Part shown: positions 40,461-43,087 of the stretch, in pieces
Layout: every line of letters begins with the position of its first letter
Position numbering within the stretch: the stretch's first letter is position 1
Origin: Streptomyces sp. CBMA123
GTDB lineage: Bacteria; Actinomycetota; Actinomycetes; Streptomycetales; Streptomycetaceae
Reading direction: 5' to 3'
Length of the DNA stretch: 43,087 nucleotides
Assembly (NCBI RefSeq): GCF_014596465.1
Contig: NZ_MECK01000590.1
Span: 1-43,087 of the forward strand
Made by a program: the position numbers and the translations under genes
Notes under the pieces: model-generated
Told to the model about the DNA's origin: nothing
Seen by the model: the letters and a program-made list of their open reading frames with translations, nothing else
The model's database searches: none

Positions 40461-40883
40461 ATGCAGCTGTCCACCGTCCGCCCGGTGCCCGTCACCTTCC
40501 CCGACAGCGCGGAACCGGACGTCCCGGTCCAGGCGGAACTCCGCTTCGACGCCGGCCTCCCGTACGCGGCCTGCCTGGCGTTCCCGCTCACCCCGTGCCG
40601 GTGCACCGGCGACGGCGCCCGGGTGTCCTGGTACTTCAGCCGCGAGCTGCTCAACGAGGGCCGGCTCGGCCCGGTCGGCAGCGGCGACGTGCGGATCTGC
40701 CCGGGGCCCGAGGGCGAGGTCCTGATCACGCTGCGGGGGCCCGTCGGCCGGGCCCTGGTCAGCGCCCCGGAGGACGTCGTCACGGCGTTCCTCTCGGACT
40801 CCTTCGCCCTGGTGCCCGCCGGATCGGAGTCCGACCACCTGGACGTCGACGCCACCGTCGCCCGGCTGCTCACCGCCGACTGA
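40461..40883 (+). CDS. SsgA/SsgB-like sporulation and cell-division regulator
   Basis: This 140-aa protein starts at ATG after AGGAGG. The pattern VPVQAELRFDAGLPYAACLAF, then VSWYFSRELLNEG, GSGDVRICPGPEGEVLITLR and ALVSAPEDVVTAFL is that of SsgA-like proteins (SALPs). These occur only in sporulating actinomycetes and help place the septum or control peptidoglycan during sporulation. Normal length is about 135-145. The C-terminus (SDHLDVDATVARLLTAD) is typical. Which SALP it is cannot be decided without alignment. It supports a Streptomyces-type host. Confidence 0.88.
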   Translation: MQLSTVRPVPVTFPDSAEPDVPVQAELRFDAGLPYAACLAFPLTPCRCTGDGARVSWYFSRELLNEGRLGPVGSGDVRICPGPEGEVLITLRGPVGRALVSAPEDVVTAFLSDSFALVPAGSESDHLDVDATVARLLTAD

Positions 40884-40950
40884 GCCGGACGCCCGCGGTG
40901 CTCCGTAGAATCCACGGGCCGAACCGCCCACCCACCGTCAGGAGACCGCG

Positions 40951-41325
40951 TTGACGCCCCACCCCGGACCGGGTGTGCTCACCCACCTGGACTCCCTGCT
41001 CCACCAGGCCCCCGCCGACCGGAGCGGGGCGCTGTGGCGGCTGCGGGAGGAGGGGCGCCAGCTGGACGCCAACATCATCCGCCTCCCGGCGAACGCCGAG
41101 GTCGCCGCGCACGTGGAGCCGGACCTCGACGTCCTGGTCCAGGTGCTCGGCGGCAGCGGCCAGCTGGCGACGGACAACGGCCGGCAGGCCCTCTCCCCCG
41201 GCTGCACGGCCTGGCTCCCGCACGGCGCCCGCCGGGCCCTCTCCGCGGGCGAGGACGGCCTGGTCTACCTCACCGTCCACCGCCGCCGCCCCGGCCTCAC
41301 CGTCCGCCCCGCGCCGGCCGGGTAG
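40951..41325 (+). CDS. Small cupin-domain protein (TTG start)
   Basis: This 124-aa protein starts at TTG 40951, supported by AGGAG 7 bases upstream (caggagaccgcg). A single cupin barrel is suggested by LPANAEVAAHVEPDLDVLVQVL, GSGQLATDNGRQALSPG and AWLPHGARRALSAGEDGLVYL. It lacks the full set of His ligands of metal cupins; one His (AAHVE) is seen in motif 1, while motif 2 reads LPHGARRAL. It may bind a small molecule or be inactive. Rightward, 67 bp after the SsgA-like gene. Function unknown. Confidence 0.78.
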   Translation: MTPHPGPGVLTHLDSLLHQAPADRSGALWRLREEGRQLDANIIRLPANAEVAAHVEPDLDVLVQVLGGSGQLATDNGRQALSPGCTAWLPHGARRALSAGEDGLVYLTVHRRRPGLTVRPAPAG

Positions 41326-41381
41326 CCGGTCGGCGGGGGGCGGACGGGGGCCGTCCCGGAGGTGCGCACCCGGAGAGTTAC

Positions 41382-41411
41382 TTGACAGGCTCAACCTTTC
41401 AGGCCTAGCGT
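41382..41411 (+). promoter_or_regulatory. Strong vegetative-type promoter
   Basis: TTGACA (41382-41387), an 18-bp spacer and TAGCGT (41406-41411) fit the main sigma factor consensus of Streptomyces. The expected transcription start is about 41418, giving a 5' leader of about 110 nt for the gene at 41528. Confidence 0.7.
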
Positions 41412-41422
41412 CGTCGCGATTG

Positions 41423-41437
41423 TTTCAGCTGATGAAA
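41423..41437 (+). promoter_or_regulatory. TTTCA-N5-TGAAA operator candidate
   Basis: TTTCAGCTGATGAAA has perfect 5-bp arms and lies just downstream of the predicted transcription start, in an AT-richer patch. This is a typical repressor position. The regulator is not encoded nearby. Confidence 0.45.
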
Positions 41438-41527
41438 AATTGAGCGTGCAAGCCATCGGGCGCCATCCGGCCCGAGGCGCCGCGACACCCGTGGCACGCG
41501 ACACCCGTAGCACTGGAGACAGCCCCC

Positions 41528-42280
41528 ATGACCCCGCTGGACCACGGCGCCGCCGTCGCCGCCGAGACCGCCCGCTTCGTCGCCGCCGTACGGCAGGCCG
41601 ACCCCGCCCTCCCGGTGCCCGGCTGCCCCGACTGGACGCTCGCCGACCTCGTCCGCCACACCGGCAGCGCCCAGCGCTGGTTCACCGTGCTGCTCCACCA
41701 GCGGATCCAGGAGCCGCCGCGCAGCCGGGACGTCGACCTGCGGCTGCCGGAGCGGCCGGAGGACCTCCCGGACTGGCTGGCCGAGGCCGCCGAGGAGGCC
41801 GGCGCCGCGTTCGCCGAGGGCGACCTCGATGCGCCGATGTGGGCCTGGGGCGCCGACCAGCACGCCCGGTTCTGGGTGCGGCGGATGCTGTTCGAGACCC
41901 TCGTCCACCGCGTCGACGCCGAGACCGCGCTCGGTCTGGCGCCGGAGATCGACCCGGCCCTCGCGGCCGACGGCGTGGCCGAGTTCCTGACCAACCTGCC
42001 CTTCGCCACCCTGTTCGCCCCCGACACGGCGCGGCTGCGCGCCGAGGACCGGACCATCCGCTTCACCCGCACCGACGGCGAGGGCGACTGGCTGGTCCGG
42101 CTGCGTCCCGACGGCTTCGGCCTCGACGACTCCGCTGCGGCGGCCGACGCCACCGTCCGGGCCTGCGCCGCCGACCTGCTGCTGCTCCTGTACGGGCGGC
42201 TCGACCGCACCGCGGCCGGCATCGAGCTGGCCGGGGACGCGGAGCTGCTGGCGCACTGGTTCGCCCACTCCGCCTTCTGA
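41528..42280 (+). CDS. Maleylpyruvate-isomerase/DinB-family mycothiol-dependent protein
   Basis: This 250-aa protein has the N-terminal MDMPI helical-bundle domain: ETARFVAAVRQADPALPVPGCPDWTLADLVRHTG, with the metal His in LVRHTGSAQRWF. ARFWVRRMLFETLVHRVDAE holds a further His (about residue 134). The C-terminal domain (about 150-250) ends AGIELAGDAELLAHWFAHSAF. The family uses mycothiol, the actinobacterial thiol, for isomerisation, transfer or detoxification. The substrate here is unknown. It has its own promoter, an operator candidate and a rho-independent terminator, so it is a regulated single-gene unit. Confidence 0.88.
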   Translation: MTPLDHGAAVAAETARFVAAVRQADPALPVPGCPDWTLADLVRHTGSAQRWFTVLLHQRIQEPPRSRDVDLRLPERPEDLPDWLAEAAEEAGAAFAEGDLDAPMWAWGADQHARFWVRRMLFETLVHRVDAETALGLAPEIDPALAADGVAEFLTNLPFATLFAPDTARLRAEDRTIRFTRTDGEGDWLVRLRPDGFGLDDSAAAADATVRACAADLLLLLYGRLDRTAAGIELAGDAELLAHWFAHSAF

Positions 42281-42309
42281 GCACCACCGGGCGACGCGCC
42301 CGGAAGGAG

Positions 42310-42339
42310 ACCGGCCGGACCTGCGAAGGTCCGGCCGGT
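42310..42339 (+). terminator. Rho-independent terminator
   Basis: ACCGGCCGGACC (42310-42321) pairs perfectly over 12 bp with 42328-42339 around TGCGAA, followed by TCTTTCG. It lies 30 bp after the MDMPI-family gene and can serve the convergent FAD gene as well. Confidence 0.9.
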
Positions 42340-42386
42340 TCTTTCGTCCTGGCGGGGCGCTCCGGCCGTGACAGGTGCCGACCGGG

Positions 42387-43087
42387 TCAGCCGGTCGCGG
42401 CCAGGGTGCCGTCGAAGCCGGCGGCCGCGAGGCCGAAGGACAGCGTCATCCCGATCCCCGAGGTGACCGAGAGGGCCCGCACCCCCGGGGCCAGGTCGCG
42501 CACCAGCAGCGGGCCGCGCGGGCTGGTGGCGTAGACGCCCTGCCAGCGCTCCAGGATCCGCAGCGTCGGCACGCCCAGCACCCGGGCGACGGCGTCGATC
42601 AGCAGCTCGTGGGTGCGCTCGTCGACGAACGGCGGGGTGGTGGCGTCGTAGTGGTGCGAGTCGCCGACCAGGACGCTGCCGTCCGGCAGCCGGGTGAACA
42701 TCACATTGGCGCCGATGTCCAGCAGCTCCGCGCTGTGGCCCAGCACCTCCGCCCGAAGCAGGGCGGCCGAGGACTGGGAGGTGAAGGCGTCGTAGCGCAG
42801 CATCGACGTGGCGGTCAGCACCGCGGTGTTGGTGCGGAAGCCGGCCGGGGCCTCGGCCCGTGCCATGGTCAGCCGGCAGCGTTGGACCTGGTGGTCCTCG
42901 GCGATGTCGGGGAACAGGTAGTCCACGTCGTGGCCGACGCAGACCAGGATCCGGTCGCCGTGCACCGGGCCGCGGGTGGTGTGCACCGTGCCGGACTCGA
43001 CGCCGGTGACGGCGGTGCCCCACCGGACCCGCCCGCGCGGCTGCTCGGCCACCCAGCGGGCCAGCGCGGGCGCCGCCTCGCGCGGGT
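42387..43087 (-). CDS. FAD-dependent oxidoreductase, C-terminal part (cut by window end)
   Basis: About 233 residues are present and the frame is still open at the right edge (reading REAAPALARWVAEQPRGRV), so the true start lies outside; an internal ATG is not the start. DRILVCVGHDVDYLFPDIA and the FAD-binding C-terminal ALSVTSGIGMTLSFGLAA fit the DAO-type FAD oxidoreductases. I associate the pattern with the TIGR03364 group, sometimes found with phosphonate genes. The N-terminal Rossmann GxGxxG is outside the window. Substrate unknown. Confidence 0.8.
   Translation of the reverse strand, partial: PREAAPALARWVAEQPRGRVRWGTAVTGVESGTVHTTRGPVHGDRILVCVGHDVDYLFPDIAEDHQVQRCRLTMARAEAPAGFRTNTAVLTATSMLRYDAFTSQSSAALLRAEVLGHSAELLDIGANVMFTRLPDGSVLVGDSHHYDATTPPFVDERTHELLIDAVARVLGVPTLRILERWQGVYATSPRGPLLVRDLAPGVRALSVTSGIGMTLSFGLAAAGFDGTLAATG

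Noticed and set aside
42387..43052. Complete 221-aa oxidoreductase starting at the internal start codon near 43052
   Set aside because: The frame continues open to the window edge with coding-like sequence, and the FAD-binding N-terminus is missing, so the gene is truncated by the window.

Overview
The window is high-GC actinobacterial DNA, almost certainly from Streptomyces or a close relative such as Kitasatospora. The evidence is strongly GC-biased codon third positions, frequent GTG/TTG starts, chains of ATGA/GTGA start-stop overlaps, an SsgA/SsgB-like sporulation protein, a mycothiol-dependent MDMPI-type protein and an actinobacterial initiator tRNA. No transposase, phage gene or CRISPR array was seen.

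Region 1 (about 0.6-20.6 kb) is a biosynthetic gene cluster built as two divergent operons around a 244-bp control region (8140-8383), which carries a perfect TGTGA-N6-TCACA dyad. The leftward operon encodes an asparagine-synthase-like amidotransferase, an SGNH/GDSL-like protein, an MFS exporter, an Asp/Glu-type racemase and an ATP-grasp ligase; the last four are joined by ATGA overlaps. The rightward operon encodes two NRPS proteins (A-T-C and A-T-C-A-T-TE), a KamA-family radical SAM/PLP aminomutase homologue and a NodU/TobZ-type O-carbamoyltransferase, and ends at a 15-bp perfect hairpin. The first A domain reads as serine-specific (DVWHTSLVDK). The other two have unusual pocket codes, and the first C domain has HQIISDG where HHxxxDG is expected. 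The predicted product is a small carbamoylated peptide of about three residues starting from Ser, possibly with a beta-amino acid. I cannot match the cluster to a known compound.

Region 2 (20.6-24.5 kb) is spacer-like: a secreted HKD phospholipase D, an initiator tRNA-fMet with promoter and terminator, and a divergent TetR regulator/methyltransferase pair separated by two palindromic operators.

Region 3 (24.5-39.1 kb) is a leftward [NiFe]-hydrogenase locus of the actinobacterial high-affinity type (group 1h, formerly group 5). It holds hypX for CO-ligand synthesis, small and large subunits, a NifU-like protein, three poorly characterised accessory proteins (DUF5947, DUF6084 and a 455-aa protein), the maturation endopeptidase, a 34-aa DUF6893-type microprotein and hypABFCDE. 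The small subunit has no Tat signal and carries C-x-x-D in place of the first C-x-x-C, matching the 3Cys/1Asp proximal cluster of oxygen-tolerant group 1h enzymes.

Region 4 (39.2-43.1 kb) holds a four-helix membrane protein with a cupredoxin lipoprotein (leftward), then rightward genes for an SsgA-like protein, a TTG-initiated cupin and an MDMPI-family protein with a good -35/-10 promoter. A truncated FAD-dependent oxidoreductase runs off the right edge. A truncated DUF885 protein runs off the left edge.
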